A stretch of DNA of 5,119 bases from Candidatus Melainabacteria bacterium GWA2_34_9 (GCA_001784535.1 MFRJ01000120.1:12719-17837); one strand, 5' to 3'. Shown: positions 1 to 5,119, counted from the stretch's first letter. The notes: a model not told the origin generated them from the sequence alone. Numbers and translations: made by a program.

Positions 1-518
1 GTTACTGTTGTTCCTATTTCACCTCTTATCAAGTCAGCAGCTTCTTTTACCGACATACCTTTTGTGCTTTTTTTGTTTATTTCGGTAATAATATCATTTG
101 CCTTAAGACCTGCTTTATCGGCAGGGGTATTTTCAATAGGAGCAATAACCATAAGTTTGTCATCTTTTGTTCCTATCTGTACTCCGATTCCAAATAAGGT
201 TCCGCTTATAGACTGAGTTTCATCGGCAAATTCTTCCGGGTCAAGAAATCTTGTATAAGGATCATTTAAACTTGCCAACATGGTTTGTATTGCGACATAA
301 GAATCTTTATCATTCTGAATAGCACTGTCGTACTTGTTTCTCCACCTATGCCAATCCTGATTATTCTGGCTTGCATCAACAAATTTAGTGTCAACTAATT
401 TCCAGACTTCGTCATATAATTCTTGTGAACTATACGCATAAGCCTTGATTGCAGGTGTTTCCATAAGTGTCAGAACCAAAAATGATGCGACCACGCATAA
501 AACTTTTTTAATTTTCAT
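1..518 (-). CDS. ctpA: S41 family carboxyl-terminal processing protease, N-terminal part (cut by left window edge)
   Basis: An open frame runs from ATG at 518 to the left edge without a stop, giving 172 residues. Residues 1-28 look like a Sec signal peptide: a KIKK n-region, a hydrophobic VLCVVASFLVLTLM core and an AYA cleavage site before Tyr29. Residues 33-100 match the helical N-terminal domain of CtpA proteases, including MLASLNDPYTRFLDPEEF (80-97). From about 103 a PDZ domain begins (FGIGVQI near 109-115, then TPADKAGLKANDII near 131-144); this domain captures substrate C-termini. The Ser/Lys catalytic domain lies outside the window. In this family the exported enzyme cleaves C-terminal tails of envelope proteins; cyanobacterial CtpA matures photosystem II D1, but that substrate need not apply here. 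An AGAGGT motif is 12 nt before the ATG, a long spacing. The gene has its own promoter and is probably unrelated to the polysaccharide cluster. Family call is firm; the exact paralogue symbol is less so. Confidence 0.88.
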   Translation of the reverse strand, partial: MKIKKVLCVVASFLVLTLMETPAIKAYAYSSQELYDEVWKLVDTKFVDASQNNQDWHRWRNKYDSAIQNDKDSYVAIQTMLASLNDPYTRFLDPEEFADETQSISGTLFGIGVQIGTKDDKLMVIAPIENTPADKAGLKANDIITEINKKSTKGMSVKEAADLIRGEIGTTV

Positions 519-583
519 TAAAAACTTTCTACCTCTCTTATTATTTGAAATCAAAAATTTTTTCTTACCCATAAATTTCTTAA

Positions 584-612
584 TGTATATTAGCACATTT
601 AATTATTGTCAA
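584..612 (-). promoter_or_regulatory. Sigma70-type promoter of the S41 protease gene
   Basis: Reading the minus strand, a perfect TTGACA -35 box (612 to 607) is followed after exactly 17 bp by TATACA (589 to 584). This predicts a start near 577 and a 5' leader of about 60 nt. Just upstream of the -35, the 9-mer AAATTTTGA (plus strand) occurs twice, at 616-624 and 627-635, 11 bp apart. That is a helical-phase A/T element that could be an UP element or a regulator site. The boxes are directly visible; activity is inferred. Confidence 0.6.
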
Positions 613-631
613 TCCAAATTTTGAAAAAATT

Positions 632-675
632 TTGACAGTATACAATTTTAAGTTTTTTAATAGAATTTTTATAAT
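632..675 (+). promoter_or_regulatory. Probable promoter region of tRNA-Arg
   Basis: A TTGACA hexamer at 632-637 points towards the tRNA, back to back with the protease -35 on the other strand. At 18 bp spacing the -10 candidate is TTTAAT (656-661), which lacks the key second A. A perfect TATAAT occurs at 670-675, but with only a weak -35 (TTTAAG at 647-652, 17 bp away). Either would start transcription 15-30 nt before the tRNA. The stretch is so AT-rich that chance matches are expected, so the choice between the two is open. Confidence 0.35.
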
Positions 676-697
676 ATTATATATTATATAACATTAT

Positions 698-771
698 GTC
701 CACGTAGTTCAGCAGGATAGAACGCCATCCTCCTAAGATGGATGTCGGGGGTTCGAATCCCTCCGTGGACA
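698..771 (+). tRNA. tRNA-Arg, anticodon CCU
   Basis: A complete cloverleaf folds by hand. The acceptor stem is GTCCACG (698-704) with CGTGGAC (764-770), all seven pairs Watson-Crick, and the discriminator is A771. The D arm is GTTC/GAAC (707-710, 720-723) with loop AGCAGGATA. The anticodon stem is CCATC/GATGG (725-729, 737-741) around loop CTCCTAA, placing CCT at 732-734. The variable loop has five bases. The T arm is GGGGG/CCCTC (747-751, 759-763) with one G-U pair and loop TTCGAAT. It reads the Arg codon AGG. The 3' CCA is not encoded and must be added by nucleotidyltransferase. The gene converges on the dehydrogenase gene, whose stop lies 16 nt downstream. Confidence 0.97.
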
Positions 772-774
772 TTG

Positions 775-781
775 TTTTTTT
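775..781 (+). terminator. T-tract after tRNA-Arg, possible terminator
   Basis: Seven consecutive T residues begin 4 nt after the tRNA. There is no separate hairpin, so the GC-rich T arm and acceptor helix of the tRNA itself would have to act as the upstream structure. On the opposite strand no T-tract follows the dehydrogenase gene, so this signal would serve only the tRNA. This is a tentative reading. Confidence 0.3.
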
Positions 782-787
782 GGATTT

Positions 788-2044
788 TCAACCTTCGCCG
801 AGTAAAATATATTTAAAATCGCTCTTTTCCCATTTTTGACGGTCAAGAGAATTTCTTGTATCTATTATTAGTTTGTTTTTAACTATTTTAGCTATTTGAG
901 CAGGGTCTATGTATTTAAATTCGGAATGATTAACCGTTAAAAGAATACAATCACTCTCCTTAAAAGCTTCTTCAAATCCAGATAACTCATAATCAAAGTA
1001 TTTAACATGCGGATCGTAAATAGATAATTTAAGATTAGGATTATTATTAATCATTTCAATAATTTTAGTGGCGGGCGATTCTCTTACATCATCTACATCG
1101 GCTTTATAAGTAACACCAAGCATTGTTATTTTTGCATTTGGAATATCTTTTATCTGCTGCATGAGTAAATCATAAGTAAATTCCGGCATGGAATCATTAA
1201 TATCTCTTGATTCATTTATTAATCTGGCCAGCATCGGAACTTTTTCTACTATAAACCAGGGGTCAACAGAAATACAATGACCACCCACGCCCGGACTCGG
1301 GCTGTGAATATTTACACGCGGATGTAGATTTGCAAGTTCTGCTACCTCCCAGGCATTTACTCCTATATTGTGCGATATTTTAGCAAGCTCGTTTGCAAGT
1401 GCAATATTTACATCCCTGTAAGTGTTTTCCATTATTTTTACCATCTCGGCAGTTGTTGTATCTGTTAAATGAATATCTCCTTCCACAAATGACAAATAAA
1501 TTTCTTTAGCCATTTGAGCGGATTTTTCATCTATTCCGCCAATTATTCTTTTATTTTGAATTAATTCCTTGATAATTTTTCCAGGCAAAACTCTTTCCGG
1601 ACAATGTGCAACAAAAAGCTCCTCGCCTAATTTAAGCTTTGATTTTTCTAAAATCGGATTAAGAAAATCTTTTGTAGTTCCCGGAGGAGAGGTTGATTCC
1701 AATATAACAAGATTTCCAGGCTTTAATTTATCAACAATAGAATTGGCAGCTATTTCTATATAGCTGAGATCGGCTTTTTTGTCTTCGTTTATGGGAGTTG
1801 GTACCGCTATTATAAAAACATCCGCTTCCTGTGGAGTATTATAAGCTTTTAAATTGCCTGAATTAATTGCAGCTTTAACAAGGGTTTTAAGCCCAGGCTC
1901 TTCTATATGTATATCGCCATTATTAATAATCTCAACAATTTTAGGTGAAACATCCACGCCATAAACTCTATAACCATTAGATGCCAGTATACTTGCGGTT
2001 GGCAATCCAATATATCCCAGTCCTAAAACACATACGCTTTTCAT
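788..2044 (-). CDS. wecC: UDP-N-acetyl-D-mannosamine dehydrogenase (WecC-type nucleotide-sugar dehydrogenase)
   Basis: This cytoplasmic enzyme is predicted to oxidise UDP-ManNAc twice with NAD+ to UDP-ManNAcA, a precursor of acidic surface glycans. The 418 residues match the usual length of the UDP-glucose/GDP-mannose dehydrogenase family. The N-terminal Rossmann domain carries GLGYIG (8-13) and an acidic Asp31. The central part has ESTSPPGTT (116-124), the CPERVLPG segment (148-155) and TYRDVNIALANEL (208-220). The catalytic motif GGHCISVDPWF (254-264) places the nucleophile at Cys257. The C-terminal UDP-binding domain contains ADVDDVRESPA (315-325) and IIDTRN (393-398). HPRVN followed by GGHCI-VDPWFIV is the WecC/Cap5O signature and differs from the GHCIP-DP type of WbpA and Ugd. 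The start is supported by GGGGAG five nt upstream. No wecB-like 2-epimerase is in the window, so UDP-ManNAc must come from elsewhere. Stop TGA. Substrate rests on motifs, not assay. Confidence 0.85.
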   Translation of the reverse strand: MKSVCVLGLGYIGLPTASILASNGYRVYGVDVSPKIVEIINNGDIHIEEPGLKTLVKAAINSGNLKAYNTPQEADVFIIAVPTPINEDKKADLSYIEIAANSIVDKLKPGNLVILESTSPPGTTKDFLNPILEKSKLKLGEELFVAHCPERVLPGKIIKELIQNKRIIGGIDEKSAQMAKEIYLSFVEGDIHLTDTTTAEMVKIMENTYRDVNIALANELAKISHNIGVNAWEVAELANLHPRVNIHSPSPGVGGHCISVDPWFIVEKVPMLARLINESRDINDSMPEFTYDLLMQQIKDIPNAKITMLGVTYKADVDDVRESPATKIIEMINNNPNLKLSIYDPHVKYFDYELSGFEEAFKESDCILLTVNHSEFKYIDPAQIAKIVKNKLIIDTRNSLDRQKWEKSDFKYILLGEG

Positions 2045-2056
2045 AACTTCTCCCCG

Positions 2057-2089
2057 AAATCAAATATATTCAATTATTATATTTGATTT
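2057..2089. repeat. Perfect 12-bp inverted repeat upstream of wecC
   Basis: AAATCAAATATA (2057-2068) and TATATTTGATTT (2078-2089) are exact reverse complements separated by 9 nt. In the wecC transcript the hairpin would end 1 nt before the GGGGAG ribosome site (2050-2055). No T-tract follows the stem beyond its own TTT, so it is a poor intrinsic terminator. A mRNA hairpin affecting wecC translation or mRNA stability, or a DNA operator, are possible roles. A TATAAT on the minus strand (2081-2076) lies inside the repeat with only a weak -35. Confidence 0.55.
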
Positions 2090-2121
2090 TTATAATTAAG
2101 TTTAAAATATTAAGTAAAATA

Positions 2122-2526
2122 TTATGAAAAACTTTCTATATCAAACTTTTCATCAAATAATTCAATACTTCTTTCCTGTCTGGAATTAGCAAGAAATACA
2201 AACAATGTAACAAAAACAATGCCGCACAGATTTGCTATCCAGTCATTATAATCGCATGATCTTAATGCGGAAAAATGTTTTTGCACCAATTCTGCTACAC
2301 CTGCTATTGCTCCTCCGAATAAAAGCAAAAAGACAAGAAAAGTATTAAGCCATTTTTTGTCAAAAAATGCGGCAAATAATGATATTGACAGTATTGACAA
2401 CACGGTAAAACCTATAAAATGATAGATTTTATCAACATAATCAGGAACAGATATAGGGGCAATGTAAAACATTACCATTCCAAATAAAAATAAAACAAAC
2501 CAAACTACTCTTATAAATTTTTTCAT
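2122..2526 (-). CDS. VanZ-like family integral membrane protein
   Basis: This 134-residue protein has four likely membrane segments, at about residues 5-23, 34-55, 60-80 and 97-113, then a charged, mostly acidic tail. The polar VanZ-family signature is present: DK--HF (32-37) at the head of segment 2, E-VQ (79-82) at the end of segment 3, and R--DYNDW-AN--G (89-102) leading into segment 4. The founding VanZ gives low-level teicoplanin resistance by an unknown mechanism. VanZ-like proteins are common in envelope and exopolysaccharide loci, so a membrane role in glycan assembly or export is plausible here but unproven. The ATG is fixed by an in-frame TAA 9 nt upstream; the best ribosome site, AGAGGT, is 13 nt from the ATG, longer than usual. 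It lies between the toroid gene (114 nt) and wecC (77 nt) on the same strand. Confidence 0.75.
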   Translation of the reverse strand: MKKFIRVVWFVLFLFGMVMFYIAPISVPDYVDKIYHFIGFTVLSILSISLFAAFFDKKWLNTFLVFLLLFGGAIAGVAELVQKHFSALRSCDYNDWIANLCGIVFVTLFVFLANSRQERSIELFDEKFDIESFS

Positions 2527-2595
2527 TATAAATTATAAGACCTCTTAAAATCTTATTACATAGTGTATAGTATATTTTTATATAAGCCCGTTTTT

Positions 2596-2631
2596 TTATA
2601 AAATTAAACCTATATATTTTCGGTTTTATAA
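2596..2631. repeat. Imperfect AT-rich inverted repeat between toroid and VanZ-like genes
   Basis: TTATAAAA (2596-2603) pairs with TTTTATAA (2624-2631), and an inner CC/GG pair (2609-2610, 2622-2623) closes an 11-nt loop if a 5-nt bulge is allowed. An alternative stem is AAACC/GGTTT (2606-2610, 2622-2626). On the minus strand it begins 9 nt after the toroid stop and is followed by an A-run and not a T-run, so a conventional terminator is unlikely. In such AT-rich DNA part of the match may be chance. Confidence 0.3.
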
Positions 2632-2640
2632 ACTTTACAT

Positions 2641-3819
2641 TTATTCGTATTTGCAAAGAAAAATTTTGCTAATGCCTAAAAACATCCAAGCCTGTCCCCA
2701 TCTGATATACGGGATTTTATTCCAAAAATATTTATTTTTTTGAAAGTAAAAATATCCTTTTTTATCCTGAAAAACTTTAAGTAATTTTAAGATTTCATGA
2801 TCTATAACGGCTAATTTTGTTTTATTGTATTCAAGGTTTGAGCATTTTATTTTATTTAAAACTATAATAACTTCTGCAATAACATGAATATCTAGAGGAT
2901 AAAAATTATTATTATAATATTTAGGCAATCCGTCATTAGTAAATAAATTGTCTAAATAATATTCGATCACTTTGTCTAATACACAAGTTAAATCAGACAA
3001 ATTCAAATTATCTCTAATATCAAGCAGGCTTTCTATATTAAAAGCGGTATGAAAATTATCAATCCACCTATGAAAAGGCAAAGTACCGTATGGATATGAA
3101 CCATCAGTATTAATATCCGATATTGAAAAATTTATCGCTTTAATAATTTTATTTTTAAGTTCCGGCACATAAATATGTTTTGCTATTGAAGACAAAAAGC
3201 TTGCCGCAAGCAGATTTGCATTATGCACCTCTGCATTTTCACCCGGAATATATCTAAAACAAAGAGCATGTCTATTTTCAAACACAATCATTTCATTAAG
3301 TATAAATTCTGCTATCTGTTCAGAAAGAACCAACGCTTCTTTGTTATGAAACATATTAAAATACGCTAACAAAGCTTTACCAACATAAACGGAAGTAACA
3401 ATATTAGGCGTTCCCTCAGGAACAAAAAAAGCTCTCGCTTGCCAGTCAAAATTATATCCCCAGCCTATACCTTTTTCTCTTTTTATCATTACTTTTTTAA
3501 GCATGATATAAAGCTTTTGAGCTTCTTTTTTATATTGCTCATCATTGGTGGCTTTATACATATTTAGAGTTCCAAGAAGAAACAAAGCTCCTGCTTTCGG
3601 GTTAAAGCCAGGGGGGACAAGAAGAAGTTTTCTGAAATTTACAGGGCACAGCTTGCAAAATTGGATTAAAGCCAAACGAAAATATCTGTTTTTATACAAA
3701 AAAGTATTCTTAAAAAGCCTGCTGTTTAAACCGTCAAAAAGGTCCATGCCTTCATAATTATGTTTTTTGACATAATCAAATAATCTAAAAAAACTATCGT
3801 TAATAAAATCAGTATTCAT
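2641..3819 (-). CDS. Alpha/alpha-toroid (six-hairpin glycosidase-like) protein of polysaccharide clusters, function unknown
   Basis: The 392 residues carry no signal peptide or clear membrane segment, so the protein is probably cytoplasmic. It is built of repeated helical hairpins separated by conserved loops: YEGMDLFDGLNS (22-33), LCPVNFRKLLLVPPGFNPK (57-75), WGYNFDWQ (120-127), PEGTPNIV (134-141), VHNANLLAA (198-206), DGSYPYG (239-245), WIDNFHTAFN (252-261), KYY (300-302), YPLDIH (307-312) and RWGQAWMF (373-380). From memory, this pattern matches a family found in exopolysaccharide clusters and often mislabelled delta-aminolevulinic acid dehydratase; no haem-synthesis motif is visible. The loops rich in W, D, H and N suggest a carbohydrate-binding pocket, so a glycan epimerase, lyase or hydrolase-like activity is possible. 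The ATG overlaps the epimerase stop (TAATG) with a weak GGTG upstream, which points to translational coupling. The fold call is moderately sure; function is unknown. Confidence 0.65.
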   Translation of the reverse strand: MNTDFINDSFFRLFDYVKKHNYEGMDLFDGLNSRLFKNTFLYKNRYFRLALIQFCKLCPVNFRKLLLVPPGFNPKAGALFLLGTLNMYKATNDEQYKKEAQKLYIMLKKVMIKREKGIGWGYNFDWQARAFFVPEGTPNIVTSVYVGKALLAYFNMFHNKEALVLSEQIAEFILNEMIVFENRHALCFRYIPGENAEVHNANLLAASFLSSIAKHIYVPELKNKIIKAINFSISDINTDGSYPYGTLPFHRWIDNFHTAFNIESLLDIRDNLNLSDLTCVLDKVIEYYLDNLFTNDGLPKYYNNNFYPLDIHVIAEVIIVLNKIKCSNLEYNKTKLAVIDHEILKLLKVFQDKKGYFYFQKNKYFWNKIPYIRWGQAWMFLGISKIFLCKYE

Positions 3820-4748
3820 TACACCGCAATTTCAAATAACTCTTTTAATCCTTTTTCCAGGTCTATCGAATTAACAAAACCCAATTGCTTTTGAGCAAGT
3901 GTACAATCAGCCCAAGAGCTTAGGATGTCTCCTTTTCTGGCTTCTTTAAATTCGGGTGATATATTATATCCTGCCTGATTTGAAAGAATTTCAAGTAATT
4001 CTAGTAAGCTTGTACTTTTACCTGTGCCAATATTAAAAATTCTGTTATTAATCAACATTTTATCAGTTAAAGCTGCTTTTATATTGGCTTCAGCGACATC
4101 AATCACATTAATAAAATCCCTGCTTTGCAAGCCATTTCCGTAGACTATAGGCGACTGCTTTTTCCTGTAACGGTCTATAAAAATTGGGATTACTGCCGCA
4201 TAATCCGAATCAGCGTTTTGACGCGGACCATATACGTTAAAATACCTCAGACAAACAGTTTCTAAACCGTAGCACTGATAAAAACTTTCAGCATAAGTTT
4301 CTGATGCCAATTTGTTTGAAGCATAAGGAGATTTTGGAGCCGACAAAGAATCTTCTTTAATAGGAGGTTCATTAGCATCCCCATATACTGCACAACTGGA
4401 AGAAATTACAACGCGGGAAACTTCTGCTTTTAAAGCTGCCCGTAGCACATTTAATGTTCCTGTCGAGTTTACCGCGGAATTATGTATTGGATCAGCGATT
4501 GACTGCGAAACTGAAGCAATGGCCGCTAAATGAAATACCAAATCCACGCCTTTAATCGCTGAATCAAGTGCATTTGTATCTCTAATATCGCCCCTGATTA
4601 TATTAATATCGGCTTGAACAGATTTAAGATTTTCCAAATTTCCGGAAGAAAAATCATCATAAACAATCACTTCTACATTTTTCTTCAGAAGATTATCTAC
4701 CAGGTGAGACCCTATAAATCCTGCCCCTCCTGTAACAAGAGCTTTCAT
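3819..4748 (-). CDS. NAD-dependent UDP-sugar 4-epimerase, probably acting on UDP-GlcNAc (extended SDR family)
   Basis: This enzyme is predicted to interconvert UDP-GlcNAc/UDP-GalNAc or UDP-Glc/UDP-Gal in the cytoplasm, supplying sugars for the glycan. The 309 residues fit the SDR epimerase length. Visible are GGAGFIG (7-13), Asp31-Asp32 for NAD ribose binding, DIRD (54-57), HLAA (73-76), SSSCAVYG (116-123) with catalytic Ser118, and Y142-x3-K146. Next come RYFNVYGPRQ (168-177) and SRDFINVIDVA (209-219), typical of GalE/WbpP-like proteins. By hand alignment, the residue matching the large Tyr299 gate of E. coli GalE is Ser278 (in SSWAD, 277-281), as in the UDP-GlcNAc epimerase WbpP, so N-acetylated substrates are favoured. 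AAGGAA 8 nt before the ATG supports the start. The gene follows the glycosyltransferase by 72 nt and overlaps the toroid gene by 1 nt. A 4,6-dehydratase is unlikely because that family's motifs are absent. Confidence 0.85.
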   Translation of the reverse strand: MKALVTGGAGFIGSHLVDNLLKKNVEVIVYDDFSSGNLENLKSVQADINIIRGDIRDTNALDSAIKGVDLVFHLAAIASVSQSIADPIHNSAVNSTGTLNVLRAALKAEVSRVVISSSCAVYGDANEPPIKEDSLSAPKSPYASNKLASETYAESFYQCYGLETVCLRYFNVYGPRQNADSDYAAVIPIFIDRYRKKQSPIVYGNGLQSRDFINVIDVAEANIKAALTDKMLINNRIFNIGTGKSTSLLELLEILSNQAGYNISPEFKEARKGDILSSWADCTLAQKQLGFVNSIDLEKGLKELFEIAV

Positions 4749-4780
4749 TATCTATATTCCTTAATAATTACTCGTTCATT

Positions 4781-4817
4781 CAATCTTATCATTTAAATTT
4801 ATTTTTTGATAAGATTG
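4781..4817. repeat. Perfect 11-bp inverted repeat between glycosyltransferase and epimerase genes
   Basis: CAATCTTATCA (4781-4791) and TGATAAGATTG (4807-4817) are exact reverse complements with a 15-nt AT-only loop. On the coding (minus) strand the stem begins 3 nt after the glycosyltransferase stop and is followed by AATGAACG, not a T-run. On the plus strand a T-rich tail follows, but no plus-strand gene precedes it. It may be an mRNA-stabilising or attenuating hairpin inside the operon, or a protein-binding palindrome. Confidence 0.5.
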
Positions 4818-4820
4818 TTT

Positions 4821-5119
4821 TCAAATTTTCTTCTCAAGAACTTCTTCATAAAGTTCTTTTAATTGATTGATGATTATATTAATATCAAACTTTTCTTTTG
4901 CAATCCTAAAACTTTCCTGTCCCATTTGTTCTCTAAGCTCTTTGTTGCTTGCCAGTAAATCTATTTTTTCGGCAAGTGCCTTATAATCCCCCGGCTGAAT
5001 TAAAAAGCCGTTAACCCCATCTTCTACAGCTTCAGGAGTGCCTCCGACAGGCGTTGAAATTATTGGAAGCCCAGAAGACATTGCCTCTAAGATCGACATT
5101 GGTAAACATTCGCTGTATG
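4821..5119 (-). CDS. GT4-type (glycosyl transferase group 1) glycosyltransferase, C-terminal part (cut by right window edge)
   Basis: Only the last 98 residues are visible, and the frame stays open to the right edge. The first visible residues, YSECLPMSILEAMSSGLPII, form the hallmark of the GT-B C-terminal Rossmann domain: the two glutamates of the E-x7-E motif (in ECLPMSILE) bind the nucleotide-sugar donor. STPVGGTPEAVEDGVNGFLI follows, the usual donor-site segment, and then amphipathic helices to the TGA stop. The Met encoded at 5099 lies inside this motif, so it is internal and not the start. Such retaining enzymes transfer a sugar from a nucleotide donor to a lipid-linked or growing glycan at the inner face of the membrane. 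Sugar and acceptor cannot be told from this fragment. It is probably the upstream member of the operon with the epimerase, although the hairpin in the 72-nt gap could partly separate them. Confidence 0.88.
   Translation of the reverse strand, partial: YSECLPMSILEAMSSGLPIISTPVGGTPEAVEDGVNGFLIQPGDYKALAEKIDLLASNKELREQMGQESFRIAKEKFDINIIINQLKELYEEVLEKKI

Noticed and set aside
698..800. tRNA-associated integrated element with an attachment site
   Set aside because: No integrase, transposase or second copy of the tRNA 3' end is visible in the window.
1569..1763. 64-residue plus-strand open frame
   Set aside because: It is antisense within the well-supported dehydrogenase gene and has no motif or ribosome site of note.
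2441..2656. 71-residue minus-strand open frame overlapping the VanZ-like gene
   Set aside because: It lies in another frame over the intergenic gap and the VanZ-like start, has an AT-driven composition rich in I, K, N and Y, and shows no family motif.
3545..3757. 70-residue plus-strand open frame
   Set aside because: It is antisense to conserved loops of the toroid protein and is explained as a shadow.
4614..4796. 60-residue plus-strand open frame
   Set aside because: It is antisense to the epimerase N-terminus and runs into the AT-rich gap; no recognisable content.
4781..4820. Rho-independent terminator after the glycosyltransferase
   Set aside because: On the coding strand no T-tract follows the stem; the T-rich side faces the plus strand, where no gene precedes it.
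4821..5099. A complete 92-residue gene starting at the Met at 5099
   Set aside because: The frame stays open upstream and the residues before this Met (ECLP) complete the GT4 E-x7-E motif, so the gene is a truncated larger glycosyltransferase.
1..5119. CRISPR array, riboswitch or insertion sequence
   Set aside because: No regularly spaced repeats, no recognisable aptamer leader and no transposase motifs were found; non-coding gaps are all under 180 nt apart from the tRNA-containing region.

Overview
The window is AT-rich (roughly one third G+C by eye, not counted) and almost fully coding. It looks like one end of a surface-polysaccharide gene cluster beside a housekeeping region. All five cluster genes lie on the minus strand. 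Stop codons TGA and TAA are both used, TGG encodes Trp, and Shine-Dalgarno (SD) sites are visible, so this is a bacterium with the standard code. The partial protease at the left edge has the cyanobacterial CtpA style of N-terminal domain. Together with the low G+C this hints at a non-photosynthetic cyanobacterial relative (Vampirovibrionia / 'Melainabacteria', e.g. a gut Gastranaerophilales). That assignment is an inference and not proven by the window.

Layout, left to right. Positions 1-518 (minus) hold the N-terminal 172 residues of an exported S41 carboxyl-terminal processing protease, cut by the window edge, with a good sigma70-type promoter at 584-612. Positions 698-771 (plus) hold a complete tRNA-Arg(CCU). 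Positions 788-2044 (minus) hold a WecC-type UDP-N-acetyl-D-mannosamine dehydrogenase, whose stop lies only 16 nt from the convergent tRNA. Positions 2122-2526 (minus) encode a small VanZ-like membrane protein. Positions 2641-3819 (minus) encode an alpha/alpha-toroid (six-hairpin-like) protein of a family seen in exopolysaccharide clusters and often misnamed. Positions 3819-4748 (minus) encode an NAD-dependent UDP-sugar 4-epimerase of the extended SDR family. Positions 4821-5119 (minus) are the C-terminal end of a GT4-type glycosyltransferase that continues past the right edge.

Transcription of the cluster would run right to left: glycosyltransferase, epimerase, toroid protein, VanZ-like protein, WecC. 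The epimerase and toroid genes overlap by one base (TAATG) and are probably translationally coupled. The other three gaps (72, 114 and 77 nt) each contain an AT-rich inverted repeat, and two of these are perfect (11 and 12 bp arms). The enzymes suggest a glycan built from N-acetylated sugars: the 4-epimerase has a small residue (Ser278) at the position that gates acceptance of N-acetyl groups, and WecC makes UDP-ManNAcA. The toroid and VanZ-like proteins are the least understood members and the most interesting part of the window. No mobile element, CRISPR array or riboswitch was seen, and there is no gene-free stretch over 300 bases.
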